Shown here in pieces: positions 49,257 to 61,402 of a stretch of DNA of 64,000 nt. The stretch covers positions 156,105,828 through 156,169,827 of the forward strand of contig OW121740.1 in the NCBI GenBank assembly GCA_933228675.1. Reading direction: 5' to 3'. Made by a program: the position numbers and the translations under genes. Position 1 is the stretch's first letter. Each line of letters opens with the position of its first letter. Source of the DNA: Stomorhina lunata (taxonomy: Eukaryota > Arthropoda > Insecta > Diptera > Rhiniidae). The notes under the pieces were generated by a model that saw only the letters and a program-made list of their open reading frames with translations, was not told the DNA's origin and did no database searches.

Positions 49257-50100
49257 TAATAGAAACCCAAGCACAATAATTGGTTTAATAAATTAAGTTG
49301 ATGTAAGATGCCCAAGCTATTAACGTTATGTTTTTTGAGTGTTAATTCATTATTACAATTTTAAAGCGCATTTTAATGAGTTAATTTGAGTTAATAAGAA
49401 CGACCTAGTTTAACTTAAGGTGTTATAAATACATTAAAGCCTAAGTAGATTATGATAACCTGAGAATTCCAGTAAATCCAAATATAACCACAGTTAAGTT
49501 AATAAACCGACAGACAAAATTCTTAACAGAATAACATAGGCTACACTTTATTAAAATTTATACTAGAAACGTTCCCACAGAATTAATATAATTGGTTTCC
49601 CTTAAATAAAATTAAATTTTTAAACATAATTAAAATTTCAAAATTATTTAAATAAATTATTTTTGAACATTTACCAAAACATAAGAAAATATGTTATATT
49701 TTATTTTTGCTTAAAAAATTATGTAAAACATTAACTTGGACCGACCAATAGTACCTAATTCTACCTAAGTCTTAGTTCAAAATTATGTTCATTTTTATCA
49801 TTTTGCTTTAGAAAATAAGGGTTAATGAACTTGAAGCCAAAATATTATATAAAACTTCGTTTAGCAACAATAAGGGGCGTTTGTTTCAAAGCAAATAAAT
49901 TTTATGAAAAATTATTTAAAACGCTAAATTATAACATTTTTTTTTAATAATTAAAATTTATTTACAAAATAGATTAAATTAATTCTTCTGGTGATCTTTG
50001 TGCGCAATATTATATGTAGAAAAATTAAGTTTATGGGGGATTAATATTAAGAACCAAGTTTAAAAGTAAAAGACTTAGGACACAAACTTCATATGATATG
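49257..50100. other. AT-rich single-copy region, no gene seen
   Basis: No long reading frame and no tandem repeat. Contains a degenerate motif copy at 50,067-50,086. Confidence 0.5.
50067..50086 (-). repeat. Dispersed motif, near copy at array edge
   Basis: TAAAAGACTTAGGACACAAA is the minus-strand form of TTTGTGTCTTAAGTCTTTT with small changes. It ends about 15 bp before the array at 50,101. Confidence 0.65.
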
Positions 50101-53075
50101 TCGCTTATATAAAAAATTTCTATATAAAATTTTTCATATAAAAAAATTTTATAGAAAATGTTTCATGTAAAAAATATCTATAAAAGTTTTTCATATAGAA
50201 AATTTTTATAGAAAATTTTTCATATAAAAAATTTCAATAGAAAATTTTTCATATAAAAAATTTCAATAGAAAGTTTTTCATATAAAAAATTTCAATAGAA
50301 AATTTTTTATATAAAAAATTTCAATAGAAAATTTTTCATATAAAAAATTTCAATAGAAAATTTTTCATATAAAAAATTTCAATAGAAAATTTTTCATATA
50401 AAAATTTCTATTAAACATTTTTCATATAAAAATTTCTATTAAACATTTTTCATATAAAAATTTCTATCAAAATATATTCATATAAAAATTTTTCATATAA
50501 AAATTTCTATTAAAAATTTTTCATATAAAAAGTTTCTATAAAATTTCTATTATATAAAAATTTCTATTAAAAATTTTTCATATAAAAATTTCTATCAACA
50601 ATTTTTCATATAAAAATTTCTATCAACAATTTTCATATTAAAAGTTTTCGTAGAAAATTCTATTAAAAATTTTTCATATAAAAATTTCTATCAACAATTT
50701 TTCATATTAAAAGTTTTCGTAGAAAATTTTTCAAAAAAAAAAAAATTTCTATAAAAACTTTTTCATGTTAAAAATATCTATAAAAGTTTTTCATATAAAA
50801 AATTTCTATAGAAAATTGTTTATAAGTGTTAATAATTACTATAAAAACTTTTTCATGTAAAAAAATTCTATAGAAAATTTCCTATATAAAACAATTTCTA
50901 CAGAAGATGTTTCATATTAAAAATTTCCATAAAAAATGTTTTATATTAAAAAATTCTATAGAAAATTTTTATAGAAAAGTTTTGTGTAAAAATTTTTCAT
51001 ATAAAAAATTTCTATAGAAAAATTTTCATATAAAAAATTCTATAGTAAATATTTATATAAAAAATTAATCAATAAACAATAAATTTCTATAGAAAATTTT
51101 TCATTTAAAAAATTTCTATAAACAATTTTTCATATCAAAAAATTTTCTATAGAATATATGGAATATGGAACAAAAAATGTCTAAAGACAATGTTTCATAT
51201 AAAAAATTTCTGAAGAAAATTTCTCATATAAAAAATTCCTATAGAAAATTGTTCAAAAAATAAAAAATTTCTATAGAAAATTTTTTATATACAAAATTTC
51301 TATACAAAATTTCTATACAAAATTTCTATACAAAATTTTTCATATAAAAAATTTCTATATAAAACTTTTCATATAAAAAATTTCTATATAAAACTTTTTG
51401 TATAAAAAATTTCTATTGAAAATTTTTTATATGAAAAATTTCTACAGAAAATTTTTCATATAAAAAATTTCTGTAGAAAATTTCTCATATAAAAAATTCC
51501 TATAGAAAATTGTTCAAAAAATAAAAAATTTCTATAGAAAATTTCTCATATAAAAGATTCTTATAGAAAATTGTTCAAAAAATAAAAAATTTCTATAGAA
51601 AATTTTTCATATAAACAATTTCTATACAAAATTTTTCATATAAAAAATTTCTATATAAAACTTTTTGTATAAAAAATTTATATTGAAAATTTTTTATGTG
51701 AAAAATTTCTACAGAAAATTTTTCATATAAAAAATTTCTGTAGAAAATTTCTCATATAAAAAATTCCTATAGAAAATTGTTCAAAAAATAAAAAGTTTCT
51801 GTAGAAAATTTTTCATATAAAAAATTCCTATAGAAGATTTTTCATATAAAAAATTCCTATAGAAAATTGTTCAAAAAATAAAATATTTCTATAGAAATTT
51901 TTTTATATAAAAAATTTCTATTCAAAATCTTTCATATACAAAATTTCTATATAAAACTTTTTGTATAAAAAAATTCTATAAAAAATTTTTTATATTAAAA
52001 ATTTCTATAGAAAATTTTTTATATCAAAAATTTCTATAGAAAATTTTTCATATCAAAAATTTCTATAGAAAATTTTTCATATAAAAATTTTTATAGGAAA
52101 TGTTGTATAAAAAATTTTATATAGAAAATTTTTCATATAAAAAATTTCTACAGAAAATTTTTCATATAAAAAATTTCTGTAGAAAATTTCTCATATAAAA
52201 AATTCCTATAAAATTTTGTTCAAAAACTAAAAAATTTCTATAGAAAATTGTTCATATAAAAATTTCTATAGACAATTTTTCATAAAATAAATGTCTATAA
52301 AAAATTTCTATACAAATATTTATTTTCATATAAAAAATTTCTATACATAATTTTTCATACAAAAAATTTCTATATAAAACTTTTCATATAAATAATTCCC
52401 ATAGAAAATTTTTCATATCAAAAATTTCTATAGAAAGTTTTTCATATCAAAAATTTCTATAGACAATGTTTATAGGACATATTTTTCAAAAAGAAAGAGT
52501 ATTCGCATTTGATCCCAAAATGATAAAAAGCCAAAAATTGTTTGGGAGAAACCAAAATTCCTCGAAGCGTTCCGATCATTGGTTAGGCCATATCTTCAGG
52601 AGGATTATCCTCAATTTTGACAGATCGAAAACCTCGCATTAATACTTATTTTACAAACAAATCCTTTCAGAATTATGTTCATAAACCATAAATAAAAGCG
52701 TAGATCATCGACTAAACAAAACACAAACAATTTTCAGAAAATTTTTCATATAAAAAAATTTTTTATTATTTCATATTTAAAATTTCTATAGAAAATTTTT
52801 TACATAAAAATTTCTATAGACAATTTTTCATAAAAAGAAATTTCTATAGAAAATTTTTCATATAAAAAATTTCTATAGAAAATATTCCATATAAAAAATT
52901 TCTATAGAATATTTTCAATATGAAAAATTTTCTGTAGAAAATTGTTTATATAAAAAATTTCTACAGAAAATTTTTATTTAAACAATTTCATATAAAATAT
53001 TTCTATAGAAAAATTTTCATTTAAAAAAATTTGTTTAGAAAATTTTTCTATAGAAAATTTTTCATCTAAAATTCT
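50101..53075. repeat. ~28-bp minisatellite, TTCATATAAAAAATTTCTATAG type
   Basis: About 95 units. Same unit and orientation as 18,070-21,525, inverted relative to 13,565-17,105. A well-preserved block at 50,210-50,400 uses CAATAG in place of CTATAG seven times. A block of AAAATTGTTCAAAAAATAAA and TTCTCATATAAAAAATTCC is repeated at about 51,220, 51,480, 51,540, 51,750 and 51,860. It is interrupted by unrelated sequence at 52,490-52,735. Confidence 0.92.
52490..52735. other. Nonrepetitive insert in the 50-kb array
   Basis: About 245 bp with normal complexity. One plus frame runs 35 codons without a stop from 52,513, including KPKIVWEKPKFLEAF and RPYLQEDYPQF, then stops at 52,618; after the stop it resumes QIENLALILILQTNPF. 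It could be a remnant of a coding sequence, but I do not recognise the family. Confidence 0.35.
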
Positions 53076-53108
53076 TTAAGGAAGTCGTTTCTATATGAGA
53101 GTATCTCT

Positions 53109-54387
53109 CTTAAGTCTTTTGTTTTAACTTGATACAATTTGAGATTTAATTAGAAAAATTCAATGTTTGTGGCTTAAGTCTTTTGTTTTTATTTATTTTA
53201 ACACAAAGTTTAACACAAAGTGTGTGTCTTAAGTCTTTCATTAAAATTAATATAGTTTATAGTTAAGTTCTTTATCAGTATTTTCTATACTATAAGGAAA
53301 TTTTATCAGAAATATTCTAAAAACAAAGAAAATTAAACATTTCTGTTGCAGAATTTTAATAACTGAAATCTTTTGGGTTGCAATTTTTATATCGTTTATA
53401 GGTCTTCCAGAGTTTGATGTGTCTTATTATTAAAGAAATTTGCGTTAAAAATTCAAAATTTATAAAATATCTAAATATACATTTACATAAATATGAAATA
53501 ATTTGTTTTTAGATAAATCTATAATTATGTTCCGTCACGCCCTTCATTCTACGTATTTACTAATTATCTTATTCTAATGAAGTACTATTAGGATTTTCTT
53601 AATTTAGATATGAAAAATATGAATTTAAATATGATCTCAAATATAACTGTGTTTAGTCGTAAAAGATCATCAAACTTTCGTTTAAAAATTGGGTCAATAC
53701 GGCAGGTAGGTAATAATTAAAGCCAGTTTTTGACCAGAAAAACCGCTAATTAATTAAGAATTCAAAACCTATGATTTTATTAAATGTTTTGCTAGGAATT
53801 TTGAGTGAATAAATTATATCACATTTTATAAATATTTCGAGACAAATGTGCATATGACGCATACTTAGAATATAGGTAAACAAGTAGGGGCCTTAGGTAT
53901 TTTGTTTATAAAAATAGTGTTACAATTAGCGCTTGCCTCTTATGATTTGCATCAATTTAAAACAATTAAGTTTTAAGTCTTTTGTTTTCTAGTTTTTATG
54001 CATATGTATCTTTTTTAAGTCTTTTGTTTACATTTTATAGAATTGGTAATTTTGTTATTAAATGTTTTGATTAGAAAACTTACAAGTTTGTGTCTTAAGT
54101 CTTTTGTTTTTTATTTATTTTAATACAAATTTTCAAGTTTGTATCTTAAGTCTTTTGTTTGAATTTTATATAGTTTTCAATTTTGCTCTTAATCGATTTG
54201 ATTAGAAAAATTTGAAGTTTGTGTCTTAAGTCTTTTGTTTATAAAGTTGGGGAGAACGCAAAAGTTTGTATTTTGGTTATTTAGTTTAATTTTGTTACAA
54301 TTTATCACTTTTCCTTTAGATTAAACCAGAGATTAATATTTGAATATAAAGAAAAACTTTAAAGTTCGTGTCTTAAGTCTTTTGTTT
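53109..54387 (+). repeat. Cluster of nine copies of the 16-bp motif
   Basis: CTTAAGTCTTTTGTTT is exact at 53,109, 53,173, 54,094, 54,145, 54,225 and 54,372, with near copies at 53,228, 53,972 and 54,014; all on the plus strand. Most are preceded by GTTTGTG or GTTTGTA. Between 54,014 and 54,240 a longer unit of about 80 bp is visible: the motif, then ATTTTATA(G/T)A, then TTGATTAGAAAA, then AAGTTTGTGT and the next motif. The spacing varies (45-150 bp), so this is a decayed tandem repeat or serial insertion. Confidence 0.85.
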
Positions 54388-56231
54388 TACTTAAAATTTC
54401 CTTAATTCATTGATTTTTAGATTAAAATTCTATTAAAAGTAAAATTAAATTTTGTATGCAAAATTATTATTCTAGCAAATGTTTGCTGAGAAAAGACAGA
54501 CAATCAGTTTAATCAACAAAAATGACAAAACAATCAGTTGTGAATTATAATTTAAGTTAATTTATGGATAAGACAAAAGCCAAATAAATGTGTCAGCTTT
54601 TAAAAACAGCCGCTTAAAGACGATAAAATTTGGCTTAAAATGTTTTACTGTTTTTTGTTTAAATAAATCTATTTTTATGCGTTTAAATATGAATTTATAA
54701 TAGAAATAGATAAAAACAAATATTTTTGATTCTTTTGCTTTTTTTGTTTTGGCTAAACTTTACGACTTTTCTTTTAAACTGGTTTAGATAAGAAACACGA
54801 TTATTGAACTATTGCTACTATTTCTTCCTAATATGAAGAATCCACAAAGATGGAAGAAAGATTATTATTAGAGATGTTTAAAAGGGTTATTGAACTGCAT
54901 ATTTGGAAGAGTTTGGAATATGTGGATAAGCAATTTTCGTTTTATTCTTAAATATATTTTGGCTAATTTATGCTAAATAATTGATATCAATATATGATTA
55001 GGAGAATCATAAATATATGAGTGTCTTTTTTGGACAAATATATTGTCATGTCGTTTGTCTTAAGTTATTAAGTGTCTTTTTTTGTGTTAAGTTGATATAA
55101 TTTATGGGCTATTACGAGGAATCATTTTAACTATTGTTTTGTTTTTTTGGCAAATCAAGTCCGATTTTGTTGTTAATTAATAAAAAAAAGCATCTAAACG
55201 GTTTGTTTTTAAATTTGGTAATCTTTTCAGAAGCAGTAAAGGGAGTGTCAGTGACAAATATTTTAACAGAAAAAAACTTTTTTAAAAAGAATTTAAACAA
55301 ATAAATATTTTGGAAAAATTTTGATCAACAAAATTTATATTAAAACTTTTCTTAAGAATTCACCACTTGTTTCAAAACTACTTAAGTAAAAATTTGTATA
55401 ACAAAGAACCTAGTGAAAGGTGCTCACTTAAGTGGGCTTATTGTCTTTTAAATTATTTGTTTGACTTTTTGTCACATTTCAACAATTCTTATAATATTTA
55501 TGCGGTTTATACAGTTGTCAATCCAATCATTAACAATCAAAACCTAAACAATATTTAGATAATTTTAATATAAATTCATAAACCCAAATAAAAAATTTAT
55601 ATAAAATTATTGTTCTTTAGATAAAATTGCTAATATTAAAAAAAATGCCCGAAAATTTAATGCCAAATCATTCCATTAGTCTTTTACTTTTATTGCTCTT
55701 ATGTTTTTATAAATTTCTTTAACATTTGTTTGATGATAAATTGTAAGTGATACAAATTTCTAAAAAATTTGGCCTTCTCTTTTTTATAGTTAACAATAGT
55801 TTGATAAAGAATTTTGCTTAAAGTTAAACACACTTATAAGAGGTCCACAAAATCAACCTTCACTTTCTGGGAGAAAGTTTAATTTATTTTGTATTCATTC
55901 TCATTTTGAAGAAGATAGAATATGTTGGAAATTCAAGTGAATTTGGTGACAAATGTTACATTATTTTCTTTTAATTCTGGTTCCATACTGTCTGCAAAAA
56001 TTTAAAAACTAAAAAACAAACAAAATAAGTTCTAGGTTTCACGCTTAAAATGATTTATTTATTAGCATGAAAAAAATCTAATGTTATTCTTGCTTCTTTG
56101 TCATAGACATTATTTAAGTATAAAATGTTTCTATAGAAATGTTGGTAGATTTTGTGGATGTTATTTTAACTTAATGCAATTTATAGATTATGCCCTAAAT
56201 CGAATCGATTTGAAGACTTTCAAGTAGGTGT
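54388..56231. other. AT-rich single-copy region, no gene seen
   Basis: A degenerate motif copy (TGTCTTAAGTTATTAAG) is at about 55,057. The 63-codon frame at 55,367 has no recognisable domain. No exon, RNA gene or other repeat seen. Confidence 0.5.
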
Positions 56232-56247
56232 CTTAAGTCTTTTGTTT
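56232..56247 (+). repeat. Dispersed 16-bp motif, exact copy at array edge
   Basis: Exact CTTAAGTCTTTTGTTT, 37 bp before the array at 56,284. Confidence 0.8.
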
Positions 56248-56283
56248 TTAAATCTTAATTTAGTTTGCATTCCTAAAAGGAAG

Positions 56284-57362
56284 AATGGTGGAAAGAGTTT
56301 TCTATAGAAAAGTTGACGACGGGAAGAGTTTTCTATAGAAAAATGGAGGATGAGAGTAGTTTTTTATAGAAAAGTTGACGACGAGAAGAGTTTTCTATAA
56401 AAAAGTTGACCATAGGAAGAGTTTTCTATAGAAAAGTTACCATGGGAAGAGTTTTCTATAGAAAAAATGACCATGGGAAGAGTTTTCTATAGAAAAGTTG
56501 ACCATGGGAAAAGTTTTCTATAGAAAAGTTGACGATGGGAAGAGTTTTCTATAAAAAAGTTGACGATGGGAAGAGTTTTCTATAAAAAAAGTTGACGATG
56601 GGAAGAGTTTTCTATAGAAAAGTTGACGATTAGAAGAGTTTTCTATACAAAAGTTGACGACGGGAAGAGTTTTCTGTACAAAAGTTGACGACGGGAAGAG
56701 CTTTCTATAATTTGAAGAGTTTTCTATAGAAAAGTTGACCAAGGGAGGAGTTTTCTACAGAAAAGTTGGCCATGGGAAGAGTTTTCTGAAGAAAACATGA
56801 ACATGGAAAGAGTTTTCCATAGAAAAGTAGACCACGGGAAGAGTTTTCTTTAGAAAAGTAGACCACGGGAAGAGTTTTCTTTAGAAAAGTTGATCATGTG
56901 ATGAGTTTTCTATACAAAAGTTGACCATGGGAAGAGTTTTCTATAGAAAAGTTGACCATGGGAAGAATTCTCTATAGAAAAGTTGACCATTGGAAAAATT
57001 TTTTGTAGAAAAGTTGACTAGGGAAGAGTTTTCTAAAGAAAAGTTGACCATGGAAAGGGTTTTCTATAGAAAGTTGACCATGGAAGAGTTTTCTATAGGA
57101 ATATTGACCATGGGAAGTGATTTCTATAGAAATGTTGACCGTAGGAAGGGATTTCTATAGAAAAGTTTACTGTGGGAAGAGATTTCTATAAAAAATTGAC
57201 CATGTGAAGAGTCCTCTATAAAAAACTTTACCAAGAAAAGAGTTTTCTATAGAAAACTTTACCATGGGAAGAGTTTTCTATATACAACTGACTAGGGGAA
57301 GAGCTTTCTATAGAAAACTTGACCATAGGAAGAGTCTTTTTTTATAAAAAATTGACAAGGTA
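56284..57362. repeat. ~31-bp minisatellite, GTTGACCATGGGAAGAG type
   Basis: About 35 units joining GTTGACCATGGGAAGAG to TTTTCTATAGAAAA. Variants are GACGACGGG, GACGATGGG and CATGTGATG. Units become more irregular towards the right edge. The minus-strand 74-codon frame is a by-product. On the minus strand the shared part reads CTATAGAAAACTCTTCC, the same as in the array at 58.9-61.4 kb. Confidence 0.95.
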
Positions 57363-57403
57363 AAAGTTTAATCAAATATAATGGAAATCTCTCAAGTTGC
57401 TTT

Positions 57404-57419
57404 CTTAAGTCTTTTGTTT
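57404..57419 (+). repeat. Dispersed 16-bp motif, exact copy at array edge
   Basis: Exact CTTAAGTCTTTTGTTT, about 42 bp after the end of the 56.3-kb array, so that array has a copy on both sides in the same orientation. Confidence 0.8.
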
Positions 57420-58914
57420 TTATTTAGAGTATTTAAATTGGGGATAGGTTTGGAAGAGTTTTATTTTTTTAAGAAAATAGTATAATTTTCTCTAAAGCTT
57501 TACTTCGAAAACAATTTTATGTATAAAATAATCAAATATAGGAAAAAGTTAAATATTCCATAAGTACATGAAATGAAACTAACTGGAAAAAATAAGCAAA
57601 TCGTATTTAATAAAAGAAATATTACCTATTTAAAATAAATAAGCAAGTGCAAAACTTTCTTGCCATATAAACTGACAAAAATAGAAATTTAAAAAAATGT
57701 CTTTTTAATTATTTGTTCGGCTTTAAATTTAACTAATTGAGTTATAAAACTATGTCTACTCTTAGTCGTTACATTATTAATGTCAGCGGTAAGAATTTTT
57801 AGCTGACAATTTTGGATGAAAAAAATAAAAATTAAACTCGTTTATAAACTTAATATAATGACAAATTAATTTTAACACATGCTTTTAATTTCTTAGTTTT
57901 TTATTATTTGCTAGGTTTATTTAAATATTTTATTTTTTCTGCAAAAATTTTTAATTTTTTACAGTTTCTGTTTCATTTTTTTTACTTTCACTAAACTCAC
58001 ACTTTCATTTGTTGAAAGATCTTACAAAATAAAATAACAAATTGTTTTTGTCCATTTATTTGCAAAATAAAAACAAATCTAATACAATTTAGTTGCTGGT
58101 ATTTATTATTATGGTAATGATGATCTCGGCAGATAACAAAAGCCTCGAACCATTCATTTATATGATTATAGTCTTTAACAGTTCTTATTCTTTAATAAGG
58201 CGAAAGTCTTTTTCTTTTTGGTCGCTAATCTATTATTTACTTTGTTAAACTCTTTGTTATTATTGTTTGTTTAGTTAGAAAGATTAGGAAAAAAAACATA
58301 AAAACTTATTGTGTTGTAATCTTTAACATAAAATATCCACATAATTTATAATTAAGTTTAAAGCCAAAAACTGAAGGCAAGTGATTAAAACACTTAATGA
58401 TGTCTTTTGAAAGACACTCCTAAAATTTTAGCGCGAAGCTAAAGTATTGCTGAAAAGTGTGAGTTTTTGTTATTTCTTGGTTGAGAAAGTCTTTTAATTC
58501 TATTAAATCATTCTCTATGATTTGCAAAATTTGCATTAGTCTTATGGATGAAATCGTTAAAACAACATAATTTCCCATAAAGTTTTATTAAATATTTTAA
58601 AGTTTAAGATAAAAAAAAATTATAAGATTTTGGGAACTTTTTACCAAAATTTTCCATTCGAAGAAGTGTTATAATGAAAAAGTATAAGATTAATAAAATT
58701 TATGGCTTAAGTTATTAAAAACATTTTAGTGTTTATAAAGAACGCTATTTTACTACTGACTAACTTGTTAAAGAGATTGTTCCCATTCTTTATTTTTTCT
58801 AAAAAAAGTTATTGTCGCTATTAGCTCCAAAATTTGACTCAACGTCGTATGAAATATAAGTATTTATATATTTTGGAATACATTTCTTATTATCTAAGTA
58901 TAATATTTATTTAA
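57420..58914. other. AT-rich single-copy region, no gene seen
   Basis: Separates two arrays of opposite orientation. A GC-richer patch lies at 58,120-58,210. No coding pattern. Confidence 0.5.
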
Positions 58915-61368
58915 AAACTCTTCCACTGAGCAACTTTTCTTTAGAAAACTCTTCCACCGAACAACTCTTCTATAGAAAACTCTTCCACTGAGCAACTTTT
59001 CTACGGATCGACTTTTCCATAGAAAACTCTTCCTATAGAAAACTCTTCCTACCGATCGACTTTTTTATAGAAAACTCTTCCTACCAATCGACTTTTTTAT
59101 AGAAAACTCTTCCTACCGATCGACTTTTTTATAGAAAACTCTTCCTACCGATCGACTTTTCTATAGAAAACTCTTCCTACCGATCATGTTTTCTATTGAA
59201 AACTCTTCCTACCGATCATGTTTTCTATAGAAAACTCTTCCTACCGATCATGTTTTCTATAGAAAACTCTTCCTACCGATCATGTTTCCTATAGAAAACT
59301 CTTCCTACCGATCATGTTTTCTATAGAAAACTCTTCCTACCGATCATGTTTTCTATAGAAAACTCTTCCTATCGATCATGTTTCCTATAGAAAACTCTTC
59401 CCACCGATCATGTTCTCTATAGAAAACTCTTCCTACCGATCATGTTTTCTATAGAAAAGTCTTCCTACCGATCATGTTTTCTATAGAAAACTCTTCCTAC
59501 CGATCGACTTTTCTATAGAAAACTCTTCCTACCGATCGACTTTTCTATAGAAAATTCTTCCTACCGATCGACTTTTCTATAGAAAACTCTTCCTACCGAT
59601 CATGTTTTCTATTGAAAACTCTTCCTACCGATCATGTTTTCTATAGAAAACTCTTCCTACCGATCATGTTTTCTATAGAAAACTCTTCCTACCGATCATG
59701 TTTCCTATAGAAAACTCTTCCTACCGATCATGTTTTCTATAGAAAACTCTTCCTACCGATCATGTTTTCTATAGAAAACTCTTCCTATCGATCATGTTTC
59801 CTATAGAAAACTCTTCCCACCGATCATGTTCTCTATAGAAAACTCTTCCTACCGATCATGTTTTCTATAGAAAAGTCTTCCTACCGATCATGTTTTCTAT
59901 AGAAAACTCTTCCTACCGATCGACTTTTCTATAGAAAACTCTTCCTACCGATCGACTTTTCTATAGAAAATTCTTCCTACCGATCGACTTTTCCATAGAA
60001 AACTCTTCCTATAGAAAACTCTTCCTACCGATCGACTTTTTTATAGAAAACTCTTCCTACCAATCGACTTTTTTATAGAAAACTCTTCCTACCGATCGAC
60101 TTTTTTATAGAAAACTCTTCCTACCGATCGACTTTTCTATAGAAAACTCTTCCTACCGATCATGTTTTCTATTGAAAACTCTTCCTACCGATCATGTTTT
60201 CTATAGAAAACTCTTCCTACCGATCATGTTTTCTATAGAAAACTCTTCCTACCGATCATGTTTCCTATAGAAAACTCTTCCTACCGATCATGTTTTCTAT
60301 AGAAAACTCTTCCTACCGATCATGTTTTCTATAGAAAACTCTTCCTATCGATCATGTTTCCTATAGAAAACTCTTCCCACCGATCATGTTCTCTATAGAA
60401 AACTCTTCCTACCGATCATGTTTTCTATAGAAAAGTCTTCCTACCGATCATGTTTTCTATAGAAAACTCCTCCTACCGATCGACTTTTCTATAGAAAACT
60501 CTTCCTACCGATCGACTTTTCTATAGAAAATTCTTCCTACCGATCGACTTTTCTATAGAAAACTCTTCCTACCGATCGACTTTTCTATAGAAAACTCTTC
60601 CTACCGATCGACTTTTCTATAGAAAACTCTTCCTACCGATCGACTTTTCTATAGAAAACTCTTCCTACCGATCGACTTTTCTATAGAAAACTCTTCCTAC
60701 CGATCGACTTTTCTATAGAAAACTCTTCCTACCGATCGACTTTTCTATAGAAAACTCTTCCTACCGATCGACTTTTCTATAGAAAACTCTTCCTACCGAT
60801 CGACTTTTCTATAGAAAACTCTTCCTACCGATCGACTTTTCTATAGAAAACTCTTCCTACCGATCGACTTTTCTATAGAAAACTCTTCCTACCGATCGAC
60901 TTTTCTATAGAAAACTCTTCCTACCGATCGACTTTTCTATAGAAAACTCTTCCTACTGATCGACTTTTCTATAGAAAACTCTTCCTACCGATCATGTTTT
61001 CTATAGAAAACTCTTTCTACCGATCATGTTTTCTATAGAAAACTCTTTCTACCGATCATGTTTTCTATAGAAAACTCTTCCTACCGATCATGTTTTCTAT
61101 AGAAAACTCTTCCTATCGATCATGTTTTCTATAGAAAACTCTTCCTACCGATCATGTTTTCTATAGAAAACTCTTCCTACCGATCATGTTTTCTATAGAA
61201 AACTCTTCCTACCGATCATGTTTTCTATAGAAAACTCTTCCTACCGATCATGTTTTCTATAGAAAACTCTTCCTACCGATCATGTTTTCTATAGAAAACT
61301 CTTCCTACCGATCAACTTATCTTGATAAAACTCCTCCTCTATCGATCAACTTTTCTATAAAAAACTTC
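58915..61368. repeat. 32-bp minisatellite with two alternating unit types
   Basis: About 76 units joining CTACCGATC to TTTTCTATAGAAAACTCTTC. Two types differ by GAC or ATG after GATC. They come in blocks: GAC about 59,040-59,180, ATG to 59,500, GAC to 59,590, ATG to 59,910, GAC to 60,160, ATG to 60,470, GAC to 60,975, ATG to 61,310. The variant CTATTGAAAA marks the start of three copied blocks at 59,191, 59,607 and 60,167 (416 and 560 bp apart, 13 and 17.5 units). A 560-bp segment starting near 59,015 reappears at 59,991. Middle units are nearly identical, with degenerate edges. Confidence 0.96.
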
Positions 61369-61386
61369 TTCTGATTGGTTTGACTT

Positions 61387-61402
61387 AAACAAAAGACTTA
61401 AG
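61387..61402 (-). repeat. Dispersed 16-bp motif, exact copy at array edge
   Basis: Exact on the minus strand, followed by ACACAAGC. It is 18 bp beyond the end of the 58.9-61.4 kb array. Partial copies follow at about 61,461 and 61,718. Confidence 0.8.

Noticed and set aside
58915..61368. Resemblance to a CRISPR array (constant core, regular period)
   Set aside because: Spacers are the same within an array rather than unique, unit length is too short for repeat plus spacer, there are no cas genes, and the DNA is plainly from an animal genome.
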